The notes under the pieces are model-generated. The model searched no databases and was not told the origin of the DNA. It saw nothing but the letters and a program-made list of their open reading frames with translations. A stretch of DNA of 64,000 bases. Origin: Algoriphagus sp. AK58 (GTDB lineage Bacteria > Bacteroidota > Bacteroidia > Cytophagales > Cyclobacteriaceae). Position numbers and translations under genes: made by a program. The DNA lies in NCBI RefSeq assembly GCF_014324365.1, contig NZ_QEIG01000007.1, positions 62,001-126,000 on the forward strand, read 5' to 3'. The number at the start of each line of letters is the position of its first letter. Position 1 is the stretch's first letter. Shown here one piece after another: positions 37,265 to 44,549 of the stretch.

Positions 37265-38469
37265 ATAAGTTGAATTTTAATATTTGGGAGGAATTTAATT
37301 CCTCCCAAATTAGACTTTTGCTTCTATCACTGCTGTTATTGATTTCCTGTGAAGTTAAAGATTTAGAAAGAAGGAGAAATGAGGTAATCAATATCGAAAT
37401 TGATTTGGATTCATTTAAAGAGGGTAAATTATCTGATTTATATGATAGTATTTATTATGTATTATTGAAGCCAGATTCCATCAATTTCTTAGCCGATCCT
37501 TATAAAGTTAAATTTTATAAAAATTTAATTTATATTAGAGACGCATTTCATAATTCAATTTTTGCCTATGATCAAAAAGGAAATTTTCAATACCGGATAA
37601 ATAGTACAGGAAAAGGTCCCAATGAATTCTTTACAATGGACGATTTTTCTATAAACCGTGATACCATTTGGATTAAAGATGGGGTACTAAAAAAAGAGGT
37701 GGCCTTTAGTTTAACAGGTCAATTTCTATTGGAAAAAGCTAATGTGTTTAAAAGAGCAATGTTTTATAAGGGAAACAATTTCAATTTATATTATTTAAAT
37801 AATGATCCTGAATTTGATTTTAGAATATTAAGAAAAACTGCTCACGAGGTAAATCCGTACATTCTACGGCCAGAATACTTGATTAATAACATCTTTAGCG
37901 ATCCTGTAGGATTTCAATCCAACAAGGATATGGAAGTGTATTTTAATTTGCCTAATGATTATAGTGTTTTGAAATTTGATTCATTGGGATTTCTTGATAC
38001 CCAATATGTCTTTGATTTTGGAATTAAAAATTTTAAGTTCGAGGATAGATTTAAATTAGGTGAAGGTATTGATCATTTTGATTATTCCGAAGAAAATGGA
38101 TTAGTTGAGAGTATCACATCCTTTCTTGTTTTAGACAAAAATTATATTATCTATATTAGAAGGAATGACCAAAATAAAGAATATATCCTATTCAATCAAG
38201 AGTTTTCTCAGTCCTACAAAGGAAAAAATTTAGTTAATGATTTAGATTTCACTCCTTTGAATGAGATGCCGTGGTCTTCAACTGGAAAAGAAGTAGTTTA
38301 TTTAATGAATACCAGCAAATTTATGTCGATGAGCAATTTGAATGAGATAAAAAATAAACCTGGGTTGAAATCCAATTTAAATCATTTTTTGAATGAAAAC
38401 TCATCAAATCTTACAGAAGAAAATTTTATTCTTGCTTTTGCTAAAGTTAAATCAAAGTTTAATAATTGA
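37261..38469 (+). CDS. 6-bladed beta-propeller lipoprotein (NHL/TolB-like)
   Basis: A 402-residue protein with a lipoprotein signal (LLLLSLLLLISC, lipobox Cys near residue 31) after an unusually long, polar N-terminus. Repeated blade-like units follow, for example NSIFAYDQKGNFQYRI and DTIWIKDGVLKKEVAFSLTG, as in Bacteroidota 6-bladed propeller lipoproteins. The DNA is visibly more AT-rich than the neighbouring genes, consistent with a foreign origin. The start overlaps the peptide gene by four bases. It is probably on the outer membrane; any binding partner is unknown. Confidence 0.72.
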   Translation: MNKLNFNIWEEFNSSQIRLLLLSLLLLISCEVKDLERRRNEVINIEIDLDSFKEGKLSDLYDSIYYVLLKPDSINFLADPYKVKFYKNLIYIRDAFHNSIFAYDQKGNFQYRINSTGKGPNEFFTMDDFSINRDTIWIKDGVLKKEVAFSLTGQFLLEKANVFKRAMFYKGNNFNLYYLNNDPEFDFRILRKTAHEVNPYILRPEYLINNIFSDPVGFQSNKDMEVYFNLPNDYSVLKFDSLGFLDTQYVFDFGIKNFKFEDRFKLGEGIDHFDYSEENGLVESITSFLVLDKNYIIYIRRNDQNKEYILFNQEFSQSYKGKNLVNDLDFTPLNEMPWSSTGKEVVYLMNTSKFMSMSNLNEIKNKPGLKSNLNHFLNENSSNLTEENFILAFAKVKSKFNN

Positions 38470-38520
38470 TTTTCTCTAAAGAGAAGATCTACATTTATAA
38501 TGATTGCCTTGCTGCAATGT
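38470..38520. other. Left junction of the rearranged zone
   Basis: A short AT-rich spacer after the propeller gene. At 38520/38521 the sequence changes abruptly to the htpG-type 3' end. Confidence 0.5.
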
Positions 38521-38560
38521 CCTGACTTCCTTTGTGAAGCGAAGTGTGGAGATGATTTGA
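38521..38560 (+). pseudogene. htpG 3'-end fragment A
   Basis: Reads LTSFVKRSVEMI-stop, the last residues of HtpG. It matches fragment C (38857-39039) including the Ser codon and the following TGTGAGAGACCTTTGA, and not the resident gene, which has Ala and TAA. A palindrome (38568-38602) and another at about 38612-38637 follow. Confidence 0.85.
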
Positions 38561-38646
38561 TGTGAGAGACCTTTGAAGTCTCAAAGACCTCGAAGGTTTT
38601 GATATTTACTTAAACCTTAAGGGTTTTAAAAACCCAAAGATTTTCC

Positions 38647-38675
38647 AAATCCCCGGCGAACCATCGGGGATTTTT
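38647..38675 (+). terminator. CCCCGG terminator (copy 2 of 3)
   Basis: AAATCCCCG/CGGGGATTT stem with a 9-base loop and a T-rich tail, the same as after htpG. Confidence 0.8.
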
Positions 38676-38679
38676 ATTT

Positions 38680-38726
38680 CCCCACTTCCGTACTAGGCTA
38701 TTCCGATTTTTCGGTTATTTTTGATC
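38680..38726 (+). repeat. Duplicated rrf2 promoter
   Basis: This stretch matches 40531-40577, including TATTTTTG four bases before the ATG. Only two substitutions were counted. Confidence 0.85.
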
Positions 38727-38858
38727 ATGCTTTCCAAAAAGACCAAGTACGCCCTGCATGCCCTCACTTACCTCGGTAAGCATCGGGAAAATAAGACTGT
38801 CCTGATTCAGGACATTGCTGAGGTGTACGGGATTAGTACTCACTTAAAAAGTATTTGA
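38727..38858 (+). pseudogene. Truncated rrf2 fragment B (43 codons)
   Basis: From the ATG the first ~92 bp are identical to the rrf2 gene at 40578 except for one base. After the IAE codons the sequence departs (VYGISTHLKSI-stop versus EHGISHKFLENI). The departing part still resembles an Rrf2 winged-helix turn, so this may be a mosaic of two Rrf2 genes. Only part of the DNA-binding domain remains and the Cys cluster is missing, so a working regulator is unlikely. Confidence 0.85.
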
Positions 38859-39039
38859 CAGTTACAAGTTCGCGATCAACGGTAACCACCGTCTGGTAGA
38901 TAAAGTACTGAAAGCTGAGTCTGAAGAGGAAAAAGAGCGACTGGCAAAACAGGCATTTGATTTAGACTTGCTTTCTCAAGGTCTTCTGACTGGCAAAGAC
39001 CTGACTTCCTTTGTGAAGCGAAGTGTGGAGATGATTTGA
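38857..39039 (+). pseudogene. Diverged htpG 3' fragment C (60 codons)
   Basis: Reads DSYKFAINGNH...LTSFVKRSVEMI-stop. It aligns without gaps to the last 60 residues of the resident HtpG with about 49 identities by eye. Many synonymous sites differ, so it is not a recent copy of the resident gene. It follows the rrf2 fragment directly. It is the 3' piece of a second htpG allele, brought in from a relative or left from a replaced gene. Confidence 0.87.
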
Positions 39040-39089
39040 TGTGAGAGACCTTTGAGGTTTCTAATCTGGATAGCCATCGGTACCCGAAA

Positions 39090-39150
39090 GTCTTTTTTCA
39101 CCCTGACACTTCGACTCCGCTCAGTGTGACTAGAGTCGAAGGGTTTTATT
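39090..39150. repeat. TTCGACTCCGCTCAG-type dispersed repeat
   Basis: Contains ACACTTCGACTCCGCTCAGT followed by AGAGTCGAAGGG, forming a small inverted repeat (ACACT/AGTGT and TCGACTC/GAGTCGA). This word is common between Bacteroidota genes. Around it 39040-39185 holds no gene. Confidence 0.5.
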
Positions 39151-39188
39151 TGGAAACTTCGATGTTCCCAAAACCTCAAAGGTTTTCC

Positions 39189-39217
39189 AAATCCCCGGCC
39201 TTGGTCGGGGATTTTTT
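39189..39217 (+). terminator. CCCCGG terminator (copy 3 of 3)
   Basis: AAATCCCCG/CGGGGATTT stem with an 8-base loop and a T-run, preceded by half of an ACCTCAAAGGT palindrome (39171-39186). Confidence 0.8.
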
Positions 39218-39335
39218 CATTATCTACTAGTGTAGGCAAGATAAAGTTTCACTGCTATTTTTACTTCAACATTATAATCATTCCATTTATATCGGTTGAC
39301 CCAAAGTATACCTTTTGATTCTCTTTGACTATTAG

Positions 39336-40478
39336 ATGAAAAGCACTTTGCAATTGTTCCTTTGGCTTTTTTGGGGCCTTACTTCCTGCAATTCTCCAGT
39401 ACCTGAGAATTCAGAAAGAAGCTTGAGCATTTCTATAGAACCCAAATTCATTTCCACAGGAAATTCCCTAGCTCAGTTTTACTTTTTCAACCAAGTCCGA
39501 AATGATTCACTTTTGCTGTTTAATGCTTTTCACCATTCGGTAGAGGTGGTGGATTTGGGCGTCGATTCGCTTGTTGGCCGCCTTCATTTGCATAGTGAGG
39601 GTCCAAATGCAGTCAATGACATCAGAGCCTTTTATTTTCATAATCGGGATTCCATTTTTCTATCAGAGGAAAATTTTTCTGTAGCGCTGGTCAACTCCAA
39701 AGGCGAATTGAAAAATAGGTACACTGACTTCCTGTCAAGCTTTCCTACAGAGGAAAAAGATAAGGTCTATTCCAATAGTCCTTCCTTGGAGTTTGCTTCC
39801 CAGATTCTGTATGATCCTTCTCAACAGGAAATACTACTCTATTTCATGCCCTTCGATCAGCCGGAAAAGAAACGAATCTTTGCTGCCTATTCTTTGGAGA
39901 GCGGAAAATCCAAATCCTTACCGATTCACCTGCCTGAGCAGTATTGGGATAAAAAATTGGACCTCAGCAAGTTGTTTTTGACTTCAGGCATGGTAGATAA
40001 ATCGGGATTTACTTACCTCTTTTCCGGTAGTCCGTTTGTTTTCCGATACGATTTCCAAACCCAGAAAGTAACTTCAGCTGAAGTTAATCCTCCTTGGGAT
40101 AAAGTAAAGGCAGATGATATTCCTTTTGATCCTATGAGCTCAGAGCAAAAACAGGACTTTATGAAGGAGAATCCATTTTACTATAAAATCTACTTTGACC
40201 CCTATCGGAATCTGTATTATCGACTGAGTAGCCCACCAAGGCCAAATGCCACAGAGTCGGACTTTCATTATGTCAATTACAATACCATTTGTGTTACTGT
40301 TTTGGACAAAGAGCTTCAGGTGTTGGATCATCTTTTTCTCCCTAAAGAAAATGTGTACAACGTCGGATTCTCCTTTGTGACTTCAGAAGGGCTTTGGATC
40401 AGCTACAATGGAGCAAATCAAGATGACGAGAACTGGATCAAAGGAGATTTGATCAAATTGGATCAGGGGATGAAATGA
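39336..40478 (+). CDS. DUF4221-like propeller lipoprotein
   Basis: A 380-residue protein with a lipoprotein signal (FLWLFWGLTSC, Cys18). The beta-rich body resembles DUF4221/6-bladed propeller lipoproteins of Bacteroidota: LLLFNAFHHSVEVVDL near 57, a Gly-Pro-Asn turn near residue 90 (SEGPNAV) that matches the GKGPNEF turn of the protein at 37261, and repeated DSIFLSEENFSVAL-like blades. It is the second lipoprotein cassette inserted between htpG and rrf2. Its base composition is closer to the chromosome than that of the first cassette. The role is unknown. Confidence 0.7.
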   Translation: MKSTLQLFLWLFWGLTSCNSPVPENSERSLSISIEPKFISTGNSLAQFYFFNQVRNDSLLLFNAFHHSVEVVDLGVDSLVGRLHLHSEGPNAVNDIRAFYFHNRDSIFLSEENFSVALVNSKGELKNRYTDFLSSFPTEEKDKVYSNSPSLEFASQILYDPSQQEILLYFMPFDQPEKKRIFAAYSLESGKSKSLPIHLPEQYWDKKLDLSKLFLTSGMVDKSGFTYLFSGSPFVFRYDFQTQKVTSAEVNPPWDKVKADDIPFDPMSSEQKQDFMKENPFYYKIYFDPYRNLYYRLSSPPRPNATESDFHYVNYNTICVTVLDKELQVLDHLFLPKENVYNVGFSFVTSEGLWISYNGANQDDENWIKGDLIKLDQGMK

Positions 40479-40566
40479 TTTAAATACTACCTATCTCTCT
40501 AAAGATTTTGAACTGTTGGAGGGTTTATCTCCCCACTCCCGTACTAGGCTATTCCGATTTTTCGGC

Positions 40567-40574
40567 TATTTTTG
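40567..40574 (+). promoter_or_regulatory. -7 element of rrf2, directly at the start codon
   Basis: TATTTTTG matches TAnnTTTG perfectly and ends three bases before the ATG at 40578, so the transcript would be leaderless or nearly so. The same arrangement is kept in the duplicate at 38717-38726. A small inverted repeat CCGATTTTTCGG lies just upstream and could bind a regulator. Confidence 0.5.
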
Positions 40575-40577
40575 ATC

Positions 40578-40994
40578 ATGCTTTCCAAAAAGACCAAGTA
40601 CGCCCTGCATGCCCTCACTTACCTCGGTAAGCATCGGGAAAATAAGACTGTCCTGATTCAGGATATTGCTGAAGAACATGGCATTTCGCATAAGTTTCTC
40701 GAAAATATCCTCCTAGAACTCCGAAAGGCCGGCTACCTCGGCAGCAAAAAGGGAAAAGGCGGTGGCTACTACCTGATCAAAGAACCCAAAGACATTCCGC
40801 TCTCCCGGGTTATTCGACTGCTCGACGGGCCTATTGCCCTGCTTCCCTGCGTCAGTCTCAACTATTACGAACCCTGTGCCGAATGCAAGGATGAGTCCCA
40901 TTGTGGAATCAACAAAGTTATGGCTCAAGTTCGTGATGAGACTCTTAAAATACTGGAAAACAAAACCCTACAGGATATTTTAGAGGGAGAATAA
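40578..40994 (+). CDS. Rrf2 family transcriptional regulator
   Basis: A 138-residue regulator with the Rrf2 N-terminus (MLSKKTKYALHALTYLGKH), winged helix and recognition region (IAEEHGISHKFLENILLELRKAGYLGSKKGKGGGYYL), followed by a Cys cluster (LPCVSLNYYEPCAECKDESHCG). This can hold an Fe-S cluster as in IscR, but the spacing is not that of IscR itself. It heads the sulfate assimilation block, so it may sense cysteine, sulfide or Fe-S status and control those genes. The start is supported by the duplicate at 38727. Confidence 0.92.
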   Translation: MLSKKTKYALHALTYLGKHRENKTVLIQDIAEEHGISHKFLENILLELRKAGYLGSKKGKGGGYYLIKEPKDIPLSRVIRLLDGPIALLPCVSLNYYEPCAECKDESHCGINKVMAQVRDETLKILENKTLQDILEGE

Positions 40995-41011
40995 AAATTT
41001 TTGTCTATTTA

Positions 41012-41030
41012 CCCTATAAAAAACATAGGG
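41012..41030. promoter_or_regulatory. Candidate operator CCCTAT-N7-ATAGGG
   Basis: An inverted repeat with perfect 6-bp arms sits 7-25 bp upstream of the -7 element of the DUF2061-cysH operon. The same arms, fused to CCCTATAGGG, lie at 44828-44837 before the sulfite reductase gene. The adjacent Rrf2 regulator is the likely binder; this is inference. Confidence 0.55.
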
Positions 41031-41036
41031 AATATA

Positions 41037-41044
41037 TACTTTTG
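41037..41044 (+). promoter_or_regulatory. -7 element of the DUF2061-cysH operon
   Basis: TACTTTTG matches TAnnTTTG. It lies 24 bp before the ATG at 41069 and just after the candidate operator. Confidence 0.5.
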
Positions 41045-41068
41045 CTTTTCCATCCCGTATTAGCCTTT

Positions 41069-41347
41069 ATGATTTTAGATTCATTCGCCAAAAAGCTCTT
41101 CTCCTCCAAGCCCGGAAAGGACAGCAATGCTAAAAGCTTGCTGAAGTCGATTTCCTGGAGAATCGTCGGTACCTTCGATACGATTGTGATTTCTTACTTC
41201 GTTACAGGACAGTTGGTGATGGCGGTATCCATAGGTTCGGTGGAAGTAGTATCAAAAATCCTTCTTTACTACCTGCACGAGCGGGTTTGGGAAAATGTAA
41301 CCAAAGAAAAATCTAATGAGCCAGCCACAGAACTTGTTCGATCTTGA
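41069..41347 (+). CDS. DUF2061 membrane protein
   Basis: A 92-residue protein with the DUF2061 core (AKSLLKSISWRIVGTFDTIVISYFVTG... KILLYYLHERVWENV) and two hydrophobic segments. DUF2061 proteins often sit at the head of sulfate assimilation operons. A transport or partner role is suggested by that linkage but not proven. The ATG at 41069 is preferred over a TTG at 41042. Its 3' end overlaps cysH by 32 bp. Confidence 0.88.
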   Translation: MILDSFAKKLFSSKPGKDSNAKSLLKSISWRIVGTFDTIVISYFVTGQLVMAVSIGSVEVVSKILLYYLHERVWENVTKEKSNEPATELVRS

Positions 41348-42020
41348 ATCTCAGCTTGCTAGTGTGAGCGCTGGTGCTGGTTTGGCTTTGATCGCTGAAC
41401 TATTCCCAGATAAGGTGGTGTTTTCGACCTCTTTGGGCCAGGAGGATCAGGTCATTACGCAATTGATTGCCTCTCAAAACTTGCCTATTCAGATCTTTTC
41501 TTTGGACACCGGAAGACTGTTTCCGGAGACCCTGGAGCTATTGTCCAGAACTGAGAGCAAATACAAAACCCGGATCAAGGTTTACTACCCGGAGACGGCT
41601 TCGGTTGAAAGATTGGTTGCTGACATCGGGATCAATGGGTTCTATGAGTCAGTTGAAAACCGGAAATCCTGCTGCTTTGTCCGAAAAGTGGAGCCTTTGA
41701 AGCGTGCTTTGGCAGGGAATGCCGTTTGGGTAACCGGACTGCGAGCCGAGCAAAGTGCCAACCGGAGTGAGATGAAGCGGATCGAGTGGGATGAGGCCAA
41801 TCAGATCATTAAATACAATCCGCTATTGGATTGGACCTTTGATCAAATGATCGACTATATTTCCGAGCACAAGATTCCGTACAATCCGCTCCATGATCAG
41901 GGATTTATCAGCATCGGATGCGCACCTTGCACACGAGCGATTCTTCCCGGTGAAGATGCCCGAGCCGGCAGATGGTGGTGGGAGGATTCGAAGAAGGAGT
42001 GTGGGTTGCATGCCAAATAA
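41316..42020 (+). CDS. cysH: Adenylylsulfate/phosphoadenylylsulfate reductase
   Basis: Reduces activated sulfate to sulfite with thioredoxin. The 234-residue protein has VFSTSLGQEDQVIT (PP-loop-like), FSLDTGRLFPETLEL, then the paired cysteines RKSCCFVRKVEPL and GCAPCTR typical of the [4Fe-4S] type that prefers adenylylsulfate (APS), and the catalytic tail Cys in KKECGLH. No CysC (APS kinase) was seen in the window, which fits APS as the substrate. It overlaps the DUF2061 gene. Confidence 0.93.
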   Translation: MSQPQNLFDLESQLASVSAGAGLALIAELFPDKVVFSTSLGQEDQVITQLIASQNLPIQIFSLDTGRLFPETLELLSRTESKYKTRIKVYYPETASVERLVADIGINGFYESVENRKSCCFVRKVEPLKRALAGNAVWVTGLRAEQSANRSEMKRIEWDEANQIIKYNPLLDWTFDQMIDYISEHKIPYNPLHDQGFISIGCAPCTRAILPGEDARAGRWWWEDSKKECGLHAK

Positions 42021-42067
42021 GACACAAGATTTTAGACACAAGACATTAGACACAAAGACTTCGAGTT

Positions 42068-42192
42068 GACGTCACTGCGAGGAGGCACGACGAAGCAGTC
42101 TCCAAATCAGGAAAATAGTGGCTGAGATTGCTTCGGGGCCGCTAGAAAATTAAAAATGGATTAAGTATCAGCTTGGCCCCTCGCAATGACGG
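42068..42192. repeat. MITE-like double inverted repeat, full copy
   Basis: Outer arms CGTCACTGCGAGGAGG...CCCCTCGCAATGACG and inner arms CGAAGCAGTCTCC...GAGATTGCTTCG form a nested palindrome of about 125 bp between cysH and cysD. No coding sequence is inside. A truncated copy begins exactly at the cysD stop (43119). This word is known as a widespread non-coding repeat in bacteria with GTCATTGCGAGG ends. Confidence 0.8.
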
Positions 42193-42222
42193 CCAAGCGC
42201 ATAAATAAAAATCGTATTTCCT

Positions 42223-43119
42223 ATGAACCTATTTATACCTAACCCCAAAGAGGCAGAATCCATCTACATCCTGAGGGAAGTAGCGGCGCAGTTTGAGCGT
42301 CCGGTTCTGCTTTTTTCCGGGGGAAAAGACTCGATTACCTTGGTGAGGCTGGCTCAAAAGGCCTTTTTCCCTGCCAAAATCCCTTTCCCTCTCCTCCATG
42401 TGGACACCGGGCACAATTTCCCTGAGACCATTGAATTCAGGGATTGGCTGGTCAAAGAATTGGGACTGGAACTGATCGTGAGAAACGTGCAGGACTCCAT
42501 CGACCAAGGCAAAGTTCGAGAAGAGCGCGGTCGTTATGCCAGCCGAAATACGCTTCAGACGACTACGCTTCTAGATGCAATCGAAGAGTTTAAGTTTGAC
42601 GCTTGCATCGGTGGTGCAAGAAGGGATGAGGAGAAAGCCCGAGCCAAAGAGCGCGTGTTTTCCGTCCGAGACGACTTCGGTCAGTGGGATGAAAAAAACC
42701 AGCGTCCTGAGCTATTCGACATGCTCAATGGTAAAATCCATGTGGGCCAAAATGTCCGCGTGTTTCCGATTTCAAACTGGACTGAACTGGATGTATGGGA
42801 ATATATCCGCACCGAAAATATTGCGATTCCAAGTATCTACTTTGCCCATAAGCGTGAGGTCTTTTTCAGGGATGGTTTGATCTGGACTGCGAATGAACAT
42901 GTCTTCCGCGAAGCCCATGAAGAGGTGGTAGAACGAATGGTCAGATTCCGAACTGTTGGCGACATGACCTGTACTGCAGCTGTACTTTCAGAAGCGACTT
43001 CCTTGGATGATGTAGTAGCTGAAATCCGGGAATCTACCATTTCCGAGCGCGGTGCCCGTATCGACGACAAGCGATCGGAGGCAGCGATGGAGACGAGGAA
43101 GAAGGTCGGATACTTCTAG
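42223..43119 (+). CDS. cysD: Sulfate adenylyltransferase subunit 2
   Basis: With CysN it makes APS from sulfate and ATP. The 298-residue protein belongs to the PAPS reductase-like fold family: VLLFSGGKDSITLVRLAQKA with the PP-loop SGGKDS, LHVDTGHNFPETIEFRD, and GGARRDEEKARAKERVFS near residue 126. The length is normal. Both flanks carry MITE-like repeats, so it is embedded in the operon between two insertions. Confidence 0.96.
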   Translation: MNLFIPNPKEAESIYILREVAAQFERPVLLFSGGKDSITLVRLAQKAFFPAKIPFPLLHVDTGHNFPETIEFRDWLVKELGLELIVRNVQDSIDQGKVREERGRYASRNTLQTTTLLDAIEEFKFDACIGGARRDEEKARAKERVFSVRDDFGQWDEKNQRPELFDMLNGKIHVGQNVRVFPISNWTELDVWEYIRTENIAIPSIYFAHKREVFFRDGLIWTANEHVFREAHEEVVERMVRFRTVGDMTCTAAVLSEATSLDDVVAEIRESTISERGARIDDKRSEAAMETRKKVGYF

Positions 43120-43155
43120 GCGTCATTGCGAGGGAGGAACGACCGAAGCAATCTT
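43119..43155. repeat. MITE-like repeat, truncated copy
   Basis: GCGTCATTGCGAGGGAGGAA and then CGACCGAAGCAATCTT match the left half of the element at 42068. The copy begins at the last base of the cysD stop codon. Confidence 0.75.
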
Positions 43156-43189
43156 AATAATTAGGAAATACGATAGAAATAATTCCCGC

Positions 43190-43282
43190 AAGCGGGACGA
43201 AATACTCGGTTAAACTGAGGATAGTATTTCGCCGAACGCAGTGAGGCTTATTTCAACCTATTTCCACCGTATTTCAAAAAGA
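43190..43282. repeat. GAAATA/TATTTC dispersed repeat
   Basis: Contains CGGGACGAAATACTCGG, TAGTATTTCGCCGAACGCAG and GAGGCTTATTTCAACC, ending with CCACCGTATTTC, just before cysN. It is related to 34062-34266 and 47735-47925. Confidence 0.6.
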
Positions 43283-43289
43283 AGAAAAA

Positions 43290-44549
43290 ATGGACATACA
43301 AGGCAGAAAACTCATCAAAATCGCTACCGCTGGTTCGGTGGATGATGGCAAAAGCACCTTGATTGGGCGATTGCTTTACGATACGCATTCCCTGACCACA
43401 GATAAGATCGAGGCCATCGAGCGCAGCAGCAAGCAGCGGGGATACGATTACCTGGACTTTTCACTAGCCACTGATGGCCTGGTTGCGGAGCGCGAGCAGG
43501 GTATCACCATCGACGTGGCTCATATTTATTTCAATACCGATAAGACCAACTTCATCGTAGCGGATACTCCCGGACATGTGGAGTACACGCGAAACATGGT
43601 GACAGGAGCTTCTACTTCGCAGGTAGCCATCATCCTGATCGACGCCCGCAAAGGCGTGATCGAGCAGACTTACCGCCACTTTTTCATCAGCAATCTTCTT
43701 CGTATCAGCCATGTGGTGGTTGCGATCAACAAGATGGATTTGGTGGAGTATAGTGAAGATGTGTTTTTGAAAATCAAGGCAGATTTCGATGTCTTGGTCG
43801 GTAAAAGTGACTTTACTGAGGAGCAGATCACTTTTATTCCTTTGTCCGCTTTGAAGGGAGAAAATGTGACCCGAAAGTCTGAACACATGCCATGGTATGT
43901 GGGAAATACCTTACTGGATCACTTGGAGGTACTGGAGCCTGAGGATTTGCAGGAAAGTGCCGCAGCGAGATTTCCGGTGCAGTTGGTCATCCGTCCCAAA
44001 ACCGAGGCCTACCATGATTTCAGAGGCTTTTCTGGAAAGCTCTATGGTAACACCCTTCAAGTTGGTGATCGAGTTACAGTGCTGCCATCAGGAAATGAAT
44101 CCACCATCAAAAGCATCCACTTCTTTGATCAGGAGTTGGAAAGTGCTGCTCCGGGTTCCTCTATCGTACTTACGCTAGCGGATGAAGTAGACTGCAGTCG
44201 CGGCGATATGATCGTGAAAAGTGGGGAAGCTCCAAGTAGCGAAAAATCAATTTCAGCCACCATTTGCCAAGTCAACAGCAAAGCCTTGAAAGTCGGAGGG
44301 AAATATATCCTGCAGCATGGCATTAACCGGGTTTTGGCCAAAGTCGATCAGATCGAAGCTAAAATCCATACGGATTTCTCAGGAACCGAAGAGGCTGAGC
44401 AACTGAAATTAAATGATATTGGCAAGGTGCATTTCAGACTCAGTAAGCCGATTCATTTCGATTCCTATCACCAGTCCAAGTCAAACGGAGCCTTTATCCT
44501 GATCGATGAGGGGACTTTTGATACGGTGTCGGTGGGATTTATTGAGTAG
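43290..44549 (+). CDS. cysN: Sulfate adenylyltransferase subunit 1 (GTPase)
   Basis: The GTPase that drives APS formation by CysD. The 419-residue protein has the G1 loop GSVDDGKSTLIGRLLYDT, DTPGHVEYTRNMVTGAS (G3), NKMDLV (G4) and elongation-factor-like beta-barrel domains after about residue 230. There is no CysC kinase domain at the C-terminus. It lies 170 bp after cysD, the gap being filled by repeats. Confidence 0.96.
   Translation: MDIQGRKLIKIATAGSVDDGKSTLIGRLLYDTHSLTTDKIEAIERSSKQRGYDYLDFSLATDGLVAEREQGITIDVAHIYFNTDKTNFIVADTPGHVEYTRNMVTGASTSQVAIILIDARKGVIEQTYRHFFISNLLRISHVVVAINKMDLVEYSEDVFLKIKADFDVLVGKSDFTEEQITFIPLSALKGENVTRKSEHMPWYVGNTLLDHLEVLEPEDLQESAAARFPVQLVIRPKTEAYHDFRGFSGKLYGNTLQVGDRVTVLPSGNESTIKSIHFFDQELESAAPGSSIVLTLADEVDCSRGDMIVKSGEAPSSEKSISATICQVNSKALKVGGKYILQHGINRVLAKVDQIEAKIHTDFSGTEEAEQLKLNDIGKVHFRLSKPIHFDSYHQSKSNGAFILIDEGTFDTVSVGFIE

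Noticed and set aside
37040..40478. Insertion sequence or integrative element carrying the lipoprotein cassettes
   Set aside because: No transposase, integrase, terminal inverted repeats or target duplications were seen; the flanks are gene fragments, which fits homologous recombination better.
41316..41347. 32-bp overlap of DUF2061 and cysH taken as a frameshifted fusion
   Set aside because: Both proteins are complete by family length and each has its own start, so it is an ordinary operon overlap.
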